From Planotetraspora thailandica (lineage in GTDB: Bacteria > Actinomycetota > Actinomycetes > Streptosporangiales > Streptosporangiaceae), in NCBI RefSeq assembly GCF_016863335.1, contig NZ_BOOR01000017.1:1-64000 (forward strand): DNA of 64,000 nt, written 5' to 3'. The position numbers and the translations under genes are program-made. Shown here piece by piece: positions 43,572 to 52,593 of the stretch. The stretch's first letter is position 1, and every line of letters begins with the position of its first letter. The notes under the pieces are model-generated. The model had not been told where the DNA came from. It searched no databases and was given only the letters and a program-made list of their open reading frames with translations.

Positions 43572-45806
43572 TCAGCTGATCGTGAAGCTGTCCAGGTCAG
43601 GCGCGTTCGCTGTGTCGTTGAAGAACTTCAGGGTGTTGATGCCTGCGTTCAGCGGCACCGTGACGGTCGTCGTGGTGGGCGAGTCCCAGGTGGTGCCGGT
43701 GAGCGCCGCCGTGACGGCCGGGCCGCCGTTGACGCTCACGGAGAACGACCGGGTTCCGCTCACCTCTCCGGCGATCGTCAACTGCCTCTCCCCCGCTGCG
43801 GAGGCCGCGAGGTTGACGTTGAACGTCGCGTAGTTGGAGGTGTTGTTGCCGATGAAGCGCACCTTCGCGCCGCCCGAACAGCCCGGGCAGACGTCGGCCC
43901 TGGCGGACCCGCTCAGCACGCCGCTCTCCCCTTCGACCGAGATCGGCAGGGTGGCACCGCCATCGGCGCCGTCCTCCGCGATCGGCTTCCCATGCCGGAC
44001 ATAGTGGTTGCCGACCCACGCTTCGTCGATGCGGAGCCGCTTGTACCTGGTGGTGTCGGTGGAAGCCGCGTAGGTGCTGAGCACCCGCAGGCGGACGTGA
44101 CGGGCGGTGGTGTGGGGCAGGTCGATGATCTCCACGCCACGCTGGCTGGGCAGCGTGCCGATCTTGACGGGAGCGCCCCAGTTGACGCCGTCGTCGCTCG
44201 CGTACACCTCGTAGTCGCGGATGCGGGCCGACTGCTCGGTCGCCGACCGCGCGTAGCTGACGGAGTCCTCACGCTGGTTGAGCCCGATGTACCGCACCCG
44301 GTCGGCGTTGCCGAGATCGAAGTCGAGCGAGACCGGCAGCGTCTTGTTGTTGTCCCAGTACGTCAGGTAGTCGCCGTCACCGGCCGCCGCGGCGTCGTGG
44401 CCGTTCGCGGACGCGCTCGCCGTGACCGTGACACCGGGGTACGGCTTGGCACGCCCGTTCGACGTGACCTTGAGGACCGTGTCGTACGGATCCCATTCGG
44501 AGATCCCGGTGATGGCGAGAGTGCCGTTCGACTGGGAGAACTTCAGCTTGGCGCCGGTGCGCAGGTTGGTCACACTCTTGATCTTGTAGCCGTTGTCGCC
44601 CAGCTTCAGAGTGGTGGTCCCGGTGGGCGGCGTCACCACGTGGATGTAGTGGAGGTTCGGGTCCGTACGGCTGATCGTGGTGACACCGTGGGCGCCGTCG
44701 TTCCAGCCGCCCGGCTCGAGCCCGCCGTACATGTATCCGCCGCCCTCGACCCCGTTCAGCGACTCCCAGATCTGGTCGAGGTAGTCGTCGGCGAAGTTGT
44801 TGAAGGCCTCCTGCTTGGGCGGGAAGTGGCCGTTGACCATGGCCTGCTCGTCCATGAGCGCCTTGACCGAAGATCCGACGTTGGTGATCAGCCGGCCCAG
44901 CGAGACCTTGTAGTCGACGGACGGGTCGACCCCGTCGTACCACCAGTTGCCGGTCGTGGGGAGCTTGAAGTCGGCCTCGGTGAGCCGCGGCTGTGCCGTG
45001 TAGACCGCCTGGGGGTAGTCGTACGACGGCGTCATGCCGGTCTTCTGCTCGTTGCTGATCATGTCCATTTCTGGAGTGTCTTCGTTGTTGTTGCTCAGCG
45101 TGTAGTTCGGCCGCAGCTGGTGGATCTGCTCGTACAGGTGATTTCTCTCCCAGTACGCGTTGTCGTTGTCGATCCAGAACCCACCGAGGTCGGGATAGCG
45201 GTCCATGACCTCGAAGAAGTTGTCGTAGCTGAACTCGCCGAACCCGTCGCGGGTGGTGATGTCGACGTCATGGCCCTTGTAGGCCGAGTACGCGGCCGAG
45301 TCGAGCCAGTCACCGGACGTCAGGCCCTGCGTGTGCCACTGCGGGTCATCGGTCATGTACAGGACGATCTTCATGCCTCGCGGCTTGGCCGCGTCGATCA
45401 GCTCACCGAGGAAGTCCCGCTTGGTGCTGCAGCTGCCCGGGATGGCGGACGGCCACGGGCGGGCGTAGCCGAGCCGGCTGTGGAAGGTGGCGAGCACGAT
45501 GTACTGCGTGTGCAGCTTCTGCGCCTCGTCGAGCCAGTAGTCGGGCGTCCATCCGCCGTTGGTGACGTCCGCCTCCCACTGGGCGCAATCGGTGTGCTGG
45601 GGCGCCGTGCGCTCACCCCAGTGCAGGAAGAGACCTCCGACCGCATTGCGGAGGAACTCCTGACGGGGATTGAACAGGTCCGCGCGGGCGGGACTGATCA
45701 TGATCACATTGAGGACCAGGGCGACGACCACGGCGGCCGCGGCGGCGACCCTGCGACGCCGGGGTCTCGCTGCTCTGGTCCCCTGTTCGGACGGGGGGTT
45801 GACCAT
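43572..45806 (-). CDS. secreted GH29-like enzyme with CBM32 and CBM6/35-like modules (2)
   Basis: A 744-residue paralogue of the gene at 36368-38539 with the same order: signal segment (VAAAAAVVVALVLNVIMISPA, cut near ARA, about residue 42); GH29-like barrel with VGGLFLHWGERTAPQ, FHSRLGYARPWPSAI, GGFWIDNDNAYWE; beta-sandwich with ISEWDPYDTVLKVT; CBM32-like module; and C-terminal module beginning VEGESGVLSG. A 20-residue insertion rich in Gly/Asp separates the two modules. I chose the ATG at 45806, with AAGGAG five bases upstream, over one at 45830. Two perfect LacI-type operators and a conserved promoter lie upstream. It probably acts on the same glycan as gene 1 with a different linkage or context. 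Confidence 0.85.
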   Translation of the reverse strand: MVNPPSEQGTRAARPRRRRVAAAAAVVVALVLNVIMISPARADLFNPRQEFLRNAVGGLFLHWGERTAPQHTDCAQWEADVTNGGWTPDYWLDEAQKLHTQYIVLATFHSRLGYARPWPSAIPGSCSTKRDFLGELIDAAKPRGMKIVLYMTDDPQWHTQGLTSGDWLDSAAYSAYKGHDVDITTRDGFGEFSYDNFFEVMDRYPDLGGFWIDNDNAYWERNHLYEQIHQLRPNYTLSNNNEDTPEMDMISNEQKTGMTPSYDYPQAVYTAQPRLTEADFKLPTTGNWWYDGVDPSVDYKVSLGRLITNVGSSVKALMDEQAMVNGHFPPKQEAFNNFADDYLDQIWESLNGVEGGGYMYGGLEPGGWNDGAHGVTTISRTDPNLHYIHVVTPPTGTTTLKLGDNGYKIKSVTNLRTGAKLKFSQSNGTLAITGISEWDPYDTVLKVTSNGRAKPYPGVTVTASASANGHDAAAAGDGDYLTYWDNNKTLPVSLDFDLGNADRVRYIGLNQREDSVSYARSATEQSARIRDYEVYASDDGVNWGAPVKIGTLPSQRGVEIIDLPHTTARHVRLRVLSTYAASTDTTRYKRLRIDEAWVGNHYVRHGKPIAEDGADGGATLPISVEGESGVLSGSARADVCPGCSGGAKVRFIGNNTSNYATFNVNLAASAAGERQLTIAGEVSGTRSFSVSVNGGPAVTAALTGTTWDSPTTTTVTVPLNAGINTLKFFNDTANAPDLDSFTIS

Positions 45807-45840
45807 GTGAACTCCTTGGAGATGCGGCACGACTGCCCGT

Positions 45841-45860
45841 TCCCGTGAGCGCTCACGGGA
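45841..45860. promoter_or_regulatory. LacI-type operator, proximal, GH29-like gene 2
   Basis: TCCCGTGAGCGCTCACGGGA is a perfect 20-bp palindrome containing the 14-bp core CGTGAGCGCTCACG, 35 bp upstream of the start codon. Confidence 0.85.
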
Positions 45861-45920
45861 GGGTTTTCACGTACGCCTTCCGGGTCGGGACATCGGCCGC
45901 GCTGTTGCCCCGGCAGCCGC

Positions 45921-45938
45921 GCCGTGAGCGCTCACGGC
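45921..45938. promoter_or_regulatory. LacI-type operator, distal, GH29-like gene 2
   Basis: GCCGTGAGCGCTCACGGC, perfect 18-bp palindrome with the same core. It lies 79 bp from the proximal site, between the promoter and the gene; two separated perfect sites suggest cooperative or looping repression. Confidence 0.85.
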
Positions 45939-45976
45939 GGGACTCCCGAGACCGCAAAGATTGGATCTCTGGACTG

Positions 45977-46005
45977 TGATCCCACACAACGAGACACGTT
46001 GTCAA
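45977..46005 (-). promoter_or_regulatory. promoter of GH29-like gene 2
   Basis: Minus-strand TTGACA (46005-46000), 17-bp spacer, GGATCA (45982-45977). About 34 nt around the -10 nearly match the promoter of paralogue 1, including GGATC-N10-GATCC (45963-45982). Confidence 0.6.
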
Positions 46006-46661
46006 CGGGGTGCCCGCAGCGGCCGCTCACCGGTACTGCGGCCCGGGCGGCACCGAGGCGGCTCGCAGACAAGTGCCACCCACCGTCGAATGTGGGCAAA
46101 TAGCCAAAAACGAGAGGCCGATCATCGTGGCGACGGCGAATTCGCCCTCACAATCGCAAAGGGCCAGTAGTGAGAAAGCATCACAAGCCGCGCGAAGCGA
46201 ACATCATTCAGCCAGACCGGTTAGTCGATAGATCGGATGTCTGGTGGATCCGCAATATGACGGCCCGGATATTCATGAGGGGCCGGCCGTACGCGTCATC
46301 GGCCGAAAGCCGGCCCATGCCGAAACGATTCCCTGAAGGGCTCGGCATTCGAAACCGGCAGCGGACACCGGGAGGCCTGTTCGGGACAGACTCCCAGGTC
46401 CGGGAGGTTCACGACGAGGCCGCGGTGGGATGAGTCAGTGCCGCGAGGTGGGACGCATACACCCGGAATTTTCAGCAATGTACTTGAACCGTGCTCATGG
46501 CGGAATTGCCGTCTCGCGCCGCTGGGCGGGCGTTCGTATGGGTGGCCGGGTCGGGCGTTCAAGCCCCCGCGGGATATCCGATCTCAGCCAGATCCTCCTC
46601 GAGACCGGCCAGTCGATCGAATCTTTGTTGGACGCGTGATCGGCTCTGCCAGGATTGCCGC
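46006..46661. other. 650-bp stretch without a recognisable gene
   Basis: Between the GH29-like promoter and the permease start I find no open frame with a convincing family, start and codon pattern. An 8-bp inverted repeat, GGGCCGGC/GCCGGCCC (46280-46287/46309-46316), is present. I do not see a Zur- or Fur-like box before the permease. It may hold decayed sequence. Confidence 0.4.
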
Positions 46662-47675
46662 ATGTCTGACCGAACGGTGGCCGACCGATCAGTCGAACTG
46701 CCTCCCTCCGGATGGGGCCGGAGATCCGCCGTCGCTCCGGTGACGCCCTGGACGTTCGGCCTCATCGTCATCCTCCTGATCCTCGGCCAGTTCCTTCTCG
46801 TCCCCCTGCTGACGGCACCGGCTCTACAGACCTGGGCGACGGTTTTCGTCGCCATCTGCGTGCAGGCCCTGCCGTTCCTGGTTTTCGGCGTCCTGCTGTC
46901 GGCCGCGATCACCGCGTTCGTGCCGCCGTCGTTCTGGGCGAAGGCTCTCCCCCGTCATCCGTACGCGGCGGTTCCGGTGGCCGGGGCGGCGGGCGCGGTC
47001 CTTCCCGGCTGCGAGTGCGCGTCGGTGCCGGTGGCATCCGGCCTGATGGCCCGGGGCGTGACCCCGGCGGCCGCGCTGGCCTTCCTCCTGGCCTCGCCCG
47101 CGATCAACCCGGTGGTCCTGGTGGCCACGGCCGTGGCCTTCCCGCAGCAGCCACTCATGGTCGTCTCACGGTTCGGCGCCTCGCTCATCGTGGCGGTGCT
47201 GGCCGGCTGGATCTGGCTCCGCCTCGGCAGGTCCGACTGGTTGCGCATCCCCTCACGTCCGCCGGCCTCCGGCTCAGCCTGGGTGGCCTTCCGCGACGCG
47301 ATGCGTCACGACCTGCTCCACGCGGGCGGATTCCTCGTGGTGGGCGGCCTGACCGCGGCCACGCTGAACGTCATGGTGCCGCGCACCTGGCTCACCACGG
47401 TGGCCGGCGTGCCCGTGCTGTCGGTGATCGCCCTGGGCCTGCTCGCCGTCCTGCTGTCGATCTGCTCGGAAGCCGACGCGTTCGTGGCGGCGTCGCTCAC
47501 CGCGTTCTCCCCCACCGCCAAACTGGCGTTCCTGGTGGTGGGCCCGATGGTGGACCTGAAACTCATCGCCCTGCAGATCGGCACCTTCGGACGGGCGTTC
47601 GCCGCCCGATTCGTCCCGCTGACGTTCGCGCTGGGCATCGTGACGAGCATCGCCGTGGGAGAGGTCCTCCTGTGA
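46662..47675 (+). CDS. DUF318-type (COG0701) permease
   Basis: A 337-residue membrane protein with about eight hydrophobic segments in two halves. The family Cys motif is LPGCECASVPVASGLMARG in the first half; LASPAINPVVL and CSEADAFVAASL follow. Related proteins export arsenic compounds (ArsP) or are of unknown metal-linked function. The ATG at 46662 has AGGA upstream. The stop overlaps the start of the next membrane protein (GTGA), and the two families are very often paired in Gram-positive bacteria. Confidence 0.88.
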   Translation: MSDRTVADRSVELPPSGWGRRSAVAPVTPWTFGLIVILLILGQFLLVPLLTAPALQTWATVFVAICVQALPFLVFGVLLSAAITAFVPPSFWAKALPRHPYAAVPVAGAAGAVLPGCECASVPVASGLMARGVTPAAALAFLLASPAINPVVLVATAVAFPQQPLMVVSRFGASLIVAVLAGWIWLRLGRSDWLRIPSRPPASGSAWVAFRDAMRHDLLHAGGFLVVGGLTAATLNVMVPRTWLTTVAGVPVLSVIALGLLAVLLSICSEADAFVAASLTAFSPTAKLAFLVVGPMVDLKLIALQIGTFGRAFAARFVPLTFALGIVTSIAVGEVLL

Positions 47676-48421
47676 ACCGCATGTCGCAAAGCCTCATCCT
47701 CACGCTCCTCGGCGGGGCCGTCCTGCGCATCACCGTCCTGTCCACGACGTACACGGACTACGTCAAGCCGGGATTCCGGCCGTTCCTGATCGCGGCCGGG
47801 GTGGTCGTGCTGGCTCTGGGAGTGATCGGCCTGGTCCAAGAGTGGCGTGAGGGTGGCCACCGCGACGGCCCCCACGATGACGGGGCACACCCTGACGGCG
47901 CCCACGGGCATGATCACTCGCGGGTGCCCCGCGTGGCCTGGTTGCTGTGCCTGCCCGTGTTCGCCATCTTCTTGATCGCCCCCGCCCCGCTGGGCGCCTT
48001 CGCGGCCCGCTCGGAGGAGGCCCCGGCCCGCCCGCCCGTCCAGCCCGCCGAGGCGTACGTCCCACTTGCCGCCGACAAGGTCACCCCCATGGCGATCGGC
48101 GAGTTCATCGGCCGGGCCTGGAGCGATCACAAACGCACGCTCAGCGGCAAGAAGGTGACGCTCACCGGCTTCGTGGTCCGCTCCGCCAAGAAGGACCGGT
48201 GGTACGTCGCGCGCATGCAGATGAGCTGCTGCGCCGCCGACGCCATCGCGCTGAAGGTCGCCGTCCTCGGCGCCGAGCGCCCGCCGGACGACACCTGGGT
48301 CGAGGTCACGGGCACCTGGATCGCCCCCAAGTCCGGCAAGATCCCGAACGGCACGGCGGCCCCTGAGCTGGCAGCCGACGGGGTCGCCGAGATCCCGCAA
48401 CCGATCGAGCCATACGAGTGA
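47672..48421 (+). CDS. TIGR03943/DUF1980-type membrane protein with His-rich loop
   Basis: A 249-residue protein. Two N-terminal transmembrane segments (about residues 10-55) are followed by a His/Asp-rich loop, HRDGPHDDGAHPDGAHGHDH (about 65-85), suited to metal binding. A third transmembrane segment (about 90-112) leads to a C-terminal soluble domain with KKVTLTGFVVR and the family motif MQMSCCAADAIALKV. It partners the preceding permease; the pair is often under zinc control in other bacteria, although I see no zinc-regulator box here. Its own function is unknown. Confidence 0.85.
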   Translation: MNRMSQSLILTLLGGAVLRITVLSTTYTDYVKPGFRPFLIAAGVVVLALGVIGLVQEWREGGHRDGPHDDGAHPDGAHGHDHSRVPRVAWLLCLPVFAIFLIAPAPLGAFAARSEEAPARPPVQPAEAYVPLAADKVTPMAIGEFIGRAWSDHKRTLSGKKVTLTGFVVRSAKKDRWYVARMQMSCCAADAIALKVAVLGAERPPDDTWVEVTGTWIAPKSGKIPNGTAAPELAADGVAEIPQPIEPYE

Positions 48422-48521
48422 TCGCCGGCGCATGAGCGATCCGGGGCGTCCGGCTTCCACCCGTCACCCACTATCGGAATAAGATGACACAAAGCTGACA
48501 ATCTTGGTCAAGAGGCGAACC

Positions 48522-49985
48522 ATGAGGGTGCCTGTTGCGCGTCGCATGCGACTGGCCAATGGGAGAGGCGGACTGACCCGGCGCACAGTCGTCGCGAGCA
48601 TCCTGCTCTTGATCTTCATCGGTGGCGCCTTCGCCGCTCTGACCCTGGCGATCGCCGGCCTACGCGAGGCGATGAATCTCCAGAAATCTTCCGGAGAGGC
48701 GTTGCAAAGCGCGTACTACGTCGAGAAGCTCGTCATCGATCTTGAAACCGGTCAGCGCGGATTCATCATCACCGGAGACGAACGTTTCCTCCAGCCGTGG
48801 TACAACGCTCGCGCCGCCCTCCCCCAGCAGACCGCGACCCTGCAACAGCGGGCAGCCACCCGCCACGCCAGCCAGGGAGAGCAGGCCCGCCGGCTCACGC
48901 AGACCATCGACTCCTATATCCGGGACTACTCGGTCCCGACCGTGGAGGCCGCCCGGCAAGATCCGGCATCCACGCGCACTGTCGCGGTGACAGAAGAAGG
49001 AAAACACCGCCTAGATGGGATTCGCAATCAGTTCCACCACTTTGTGGCTTCCGAGCGGAAACTTCTCGTGGAGCACCAGGAACGTGCCACGGCGGCCGGT
49101 CGCTGGGCCACCGTCGGGGCGGCCGCCGGCGTCGCGGTATCGGCCCTGCTCATCCTCGCCTTCAACGGCTACGTGATCCGATCCATCGTCCGGCCTGTTC
49201 GTCGCGCGTCCGTCATGGCCTGCGACCTCGCCGACGGTGACCTGAGCGTGCGAATGCCCGCGACCGAGGAGGGCGAGATCGGCGACCTCCAACGCGCGCT
49301 CAACACCATGGCGAGCTCTCTGGAGGCCGGCCGCGCCGAACTGGCCGCCTCCCGTGCCCGGGTCGTCGCGGCCGCCGACGAGTCCCGCCGCCGAATCGAG
49401 CGTGATCTGCACGACGGTACGCAGCAGCGCCTCGTCTCGCTTGCGCTCCTCCTACGAAGGGCGGAAGAGGCCGTGCCCAGCGGACAGGACGAGCTCAAAA
49501 AGCAGCTGTCTCGCACGACCGACGATCTCGCCGACATCATCGAGGAGTTACACGAGCTCTCGCGGGGCATCCACCCGGCGATTCTCTCGAAAGGGGGCCT
49601 CGCACCCTCCCTCAGGGCCCTCGCGCGCCGCTCCGCCGTACCGGTCGAACTCAACGTCGGCGCCTGGACCCGCCTGGCAGAACGCATCGAGGTGACCGCC
49701 TACTACGTCGTATCGGAGGCGCTGACCAACGCGGCCAAGCACGCGCGCGCCTCGACGGTGCATGTCGACCTCACGGTGGAGGATTCCGCCCTCCGTCTCT
49801 CGGTTCGCGACGACGGCGTCGGAGGAGCCGATCCTCGACAGGGATCGGGGCTCATCGGCCTCATGGACCGGGTCGAGGCCATCGGCGGCAGCATCCACGT
49901 CGAAAGCCCCGCGGGGAAGGGCACGTCGCTGTTCGTCACGATCCCTCTCACCGACGACCGGCCGATCACACCGGGTGACGCCTGA
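48522..49985 (+). CDS. sensor histidine kinase, CHASE3-like, NarL-partner type
   Basis: A 487-residue membrane kinase. A first transmembrane helix (about residues 24-46) precedes a helical extracellular CHASE3-like sensor (about 47-195, with ETGQRGFIITGDERFL). A second transmembrane helix leads to a HAMP domain (about 220-275). The HisKA_3 dimerisation segment ESRRRIERDLHDGTQQRLVS holds the phospho-His. The ATPase domain has VVSEALTNAAKHA, RDDGVGGADP and GSGLIGLMDRVEAIGG. The ATG at 48522 has AGAGG upstream. Such kinases signal to LuxR-type response regulators, but none lies next to it, so it is an orphan here. Confidence 0.9.
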   Translation: MRVPVARRMRLANGRGGLTRRTVVASILLLIFIGGAFAALTLAIAGLREAMNLQKSSGEALQSAYYVEKLVIDLETGQRGFIITGDERFLQPWYNARAALPQQTATLQQRAATRHASQGEQARRLTQTIDSYIRDYSVPTVEAARQDPASTRTVAVTEEGKHRLDGIRNQFHHFVASERKLLVEHQERATAAGRWATVGAAAGVAVSALLILAFNGYVIRSIVRPVRRASVMACDLADGDLSVRMPATEEGEIGDLQRALNTMASSLEAGRAELAASRARVVAAADESRRRIERDLHDGTQQRLVSLALLLRRAEEAVPSGQDELKKQLSRTTDDLADIIEELHELSRGIHPAILSKGGLAPSLRALARRSAVPVELNVGAWTRLAERIEVTAYYVVSEALTNAAKHARASTVHVDLTVEDSALRLSVRDDGVGGADPRQGSGLIGLMDRVEAIGGSIHVESPAGKGTSLFVTIPLTDDRPITPGDA

Positions 49986-50034
49986 TCTCCCCGCCCCTTC
50001 CGGTGATCCACTGCCGTCCTCGCTCTCCGTAATC

Positions 50035-50062
50035 ATACACAGTGTTTAGATATGTTGTATTG
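50035..50062. promoter_or_regulatory. possible operator upstream of the hydrolase gene
   Basis: AT-rich island with the inverted repeat ACACAGTGT (50037-50045) and the wider imperfect pair ATACA (50035-50039)/TGTAT (50056-50060). Its position about 100 bp before the hydrolase and the TetR gene two genes on suggest a TetR-family site; this is weak. Confidence 0.35.
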
Positions 50063-50161
50063 TCTTGGTCTGTCCGGTTGCTCCCAGGGCGTCCCGGGCG
50101 GAGCGAACGTGTATGCGACCGCCGCGCGTCGGCGCCGGCGAAGCACGAAAGGAGAGAAGAC

Positions 50162-50896
50162 TTGCTGGAGAACGCGAACCGCCCCACATTCCTCCTGGTG
50201 CACGGAGGCCATCACGGGCCGTGGGTGTGGGAGAGGCTGCAACATGTGCTTGACGCCGACGGCTGGGAATCGCAGACGGTGACCCTGCCCAGTGCGGTGC
50301 ACGATGATTCGCCGGCAGAGCCGCTGCCGGGCATGTACGACGATGCCCGCGTCATCGGCGAGGCGCTCGACGGGATCACCGGCCCCGTCATCGTGGTGGC
50401 CCATTCGTACGGCGGTGTGCCGGCCACCGAGGCCGTCGCCACGGCCTCCAACGTCGCGCACGTCGTGTACGTCGCCGCCTACATGCTGGACGTCGGCGAG
50501 GGGATGTTCCAGACCCACGGTGTTCCGGTGCCGGACTCCCTGGCCGGCCTGCGCCCTGCGGAGAACCCGGACCTCAACCTGCCCGCCGCCTTCTACGACG
50601 GAGACCCGGCGAATCCGGAGACCGCTGCCGCGGCTGCCCGGCTGGTTCCGCAGACCCCACGCGCCGACTTCGAGACGGTGACGCGCGCGGGCTGGAAGTC
50701 GGTGCCCAACAGCTACGTCATCCCGGACGGCGATGTATCCATCACCGGAACCGTGGCCGAGCAGATGGCGGCACGTGCCGATACGGTCTACCGATGCCCC
50801 GGACACCACGCGCCCTTCTACTCGAACCCACGCGAGTTCGCGGAGATTCTTGTGAAGATCGCCACGAATGTGGACCCGGCCAGGCCAACTGGCTGA
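50162..50896 (+). CDS. alpha/beta hydrolase
   Basis: A 244-residue hydrolase of the small esterase type resembling plant-like methyl esterases and hydroxynitrile lyases: TFLLVHGGHHGPWVWERL at the start, nucleophile elbow VVAHSYGGVPA (Ser about 83), and GHHAPFYSNPREFAEIL for the final His. I chose the TTG at 50162 because AAAGGAG precedes it by seven bases; frames further upstream lack a site. The substrate is unknown. TetR and SDR genes follow on the same strand. Confidence 0.85.
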   Translation: MLENANRPTFLLVHGGHHGPWVWERLQHVLDADGWESQTVTLPSAVHDDSPAEPLPGMYDDARVIGEALDGITGPVIVVAHSYGGVPATEAVATASNVAHVVYVAAYMLDVGEGMFQTHGVPVPDSLAGLRPAENPDLNLPAAFYDGDPANPETAAAAARLVPQTPRADFETVTRAGWKSVPNSYVIPDGDVSITGTVAEQMAARADTVYRCPGHHAPFYSNPREFAEILVKIATNVDPARPTG

Positions 50897-50953
50897 ACGG
50901 AACGCAGGGGTCCTGAATCAGGCACACCCGCCCGCTTTTCCTGGAACGAGACC

Positions 50954-51643
50954 ATGAGATCCGTAACCCGACGTCAGGCCGCCCACCACGACAAGCGCTC
51001 GGCCGCGACCGAAGCACAGTTGCTGTCGGCCGTAGAAAGGCTCCTCAACAACGGGGAGTCCTTCACGGAGATCAGCGTCCAGCGCATTCTGGAGGAGGCC
51101 GGCGTCTCCCGGGCCACCTTCTACGCGCACTTCCAGGGGAAGTCGGACATCCTGGCACGCCTCGCGGAAAACCTGAGGACCGGCCTGCTGGCGCTGGCCA
51201 GGCAATGGGATCCCGGAGCCGGTGAGGACGGTGCGGAACGGTACGCCCGGTTCTTCGAAGAAGTGATAACCATCCACCGGGCCAACCGCATCGTGCTGTC
51301 CGCCGTCCGCGAGGTCGCCTCCTACGATCCGGCCGTACGGAACTTCTACACAGCCGACCTCGAGGAATTCGACGAGGCCGTGCTCAGGACGCTGGTGGCC
51401 GAGCAGGAAGCCGGCACCACACCGTCCGACCTCGACGCCGTGGCGGCCAGCCGGATCATCGTCTGGGGCGGCTCCCAGGCGATCGCGCGTCACATCAGCG
51501 TCGACGACGGGAGCGGCGATGCCGCATTCGCCCGCGAACTCGGACAGATCTGGTGGTACGGCGCCTACCGCCGCCCCGCCAGTGCGACACACCCAGGCGG
51601 ACCGGCTGAGCCGGAACCGCGACCGAAGGAGAGAACCACATGA
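50954..51643 (+). CDS. TetR-family repressor
   Basis: A 229-residue regulator with an N-terminal TetR HTH (about residues 18-65: FTEISVQRILEEAGVSRATFYAHFQGKSDIL) and a helical ligand domain. The ATG at 50954 is preceded by AACGAGACC. The stop overlaps the following SDR start (ATGA), so the two are made together; the SDR and the hydrolase upstream are likely targets. Confidence 0.9.
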   Translation: MRSVTRRQAAHHDKRSAATEAQLLSAVERLLNNGESFTEISVQRILEEAGVSRATFYAHFQGKSDILARLAENLRTGLLALARQWDPGAGEDGAERYARFFEEVITIHRANRIVLSAVREVASYDPAVRNFYTADLEEFDEAVLRTLVAEQEAGTTPSDLDAVAASRIIVWGGSQAIARHISVDDGSGDAAFARELGQIWWYGAYRRPASATHPGGPAEPEPRPKERTT

Positions 51644-52431
51644 AGGCAGCAGCCCCGGGCCTTCCCACCCACCCGCTCGCCGGCCGGACTGCGCTGGTCA
51701 CCGGCGGCGGGCGAGGCATCGGAGCGAGCGTGGCCGCCCTCCTGGCCCGCTCCGGCGCACGGCTGGCCCTGGTGGGACGCGATGAGAAGTCGCTCGCCGC
51801 CGTCGCGCGCACCCTGTCCGGAGATGCCGGGGACACGGTGACCATACCCGCCGATCTCTCACGGCCTGAGGCCCCGGCAGAAGTCATGGACATCGCCATC
51901 CGGAGACTCGGCCGCGTGGACGTCCTGGTGAACTGCGCGGGTGCCGAGAACTTCACCCCGAGTCACGAGCTGACGCCTCAGGAGGCCGACGCCCTCTGGG
52001 CGCTCAACTGCCGGGCCCCGCTCCTTCTGGGAGGAAGGGCGGCCGCACACATGGCCGCCAACGGCGGCGGCAGCATCGTCAACATCTCCTCCGTCGTCGG
52101 CAGCGAGCGCAGCATGCCCAACCAGAGTCTCTACGCGGCCACCAAAGGCGGAGTCGACGCCGTCACCCGCTCGCTCGCGGCGGGTTGGGGACCCAAGGGC
52201 GTGCGCGTCAACGCGGTGCGCCCCGCCGTGACCCGCTCTGACATGTCCGCCGCGATCTTCGCTGATTCCCAGTGGGAGAAGGCCTTGAGCGCCCAGTACG
52301 CGTTGGGTCGTCTGGGTGAGCCGGAGGACATCGCGCAGGCGGTGCTCTTCTTCGCGACGGACGCGAGTTCGTACGTGACCGGACAGACCCTGAGCGTCGA
52401 CGGGGGTTGGATCTCCACCCTCGTGCACTGA
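51640..52431 (+). CDS. SDR-family oxidoreductase (classical)
   Basis: A 263-residue NAD(P)-dependent short-chain dehydrogenase. The cofactor motif is TGGGRGIG (about residues 22-29), with NCAG in the core. The catalytic Ser lies in IVNISSVVG, with Tyr and Lys in YAATKGG, and the C terminus has the usual SVDGGW. The start overlaps the TetR stop (ATGA). The substrate cannot be read. Confidence 0.92.
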   Translation: MKAAAPGLPTHPLAGRTALVTGGGRGIGASVAALLARSGARLALVGRDEKSLAAVARTLSGDAGDTVTIPADLSRPEAPAEVMDIAIRRLGRVDVLVNCAGAENFTPSHELTPQEADALWALNCRAPLLLGGRAAAHMAANGGGSIVNISSVVGSERSMPNQSLYAATKGGVDAVTRSLAAGWGPKGVRVNAVRPAVTRSDMSAAIFADSQWEKALSAQYALGRLGEPEDIAQAVLFFATDASSYVTGQTLSVDGGWISTLVH

Positions 52432-52593
52432 AGCGAGAGGGCGGGCCCGCGCCGGCTGCCGGCCGTACAACGGTCTTCGGCCGCATGGCGAAGCGGGACT
52501 GCGGCGGCACCGCCTCACGGGCGTGCGCCTAACCTGATCATCGATGGCGGCCCCGCTGGGGCAGCCTCGGAAAGAACCACGTTCAGGGACGAG

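Noticed and set aside
43521-45848. A 775-codon plus-strand frame opposite GH29-like gene 2
   Set aside because: It is antisense to a clear secreted enzyme and has typical shadow composition.
46006-46661. Several short plus-strand frames before the permease
   Set aside because: They are short, overlap each other and show no family or good start; the permease itself starts well at 46662.
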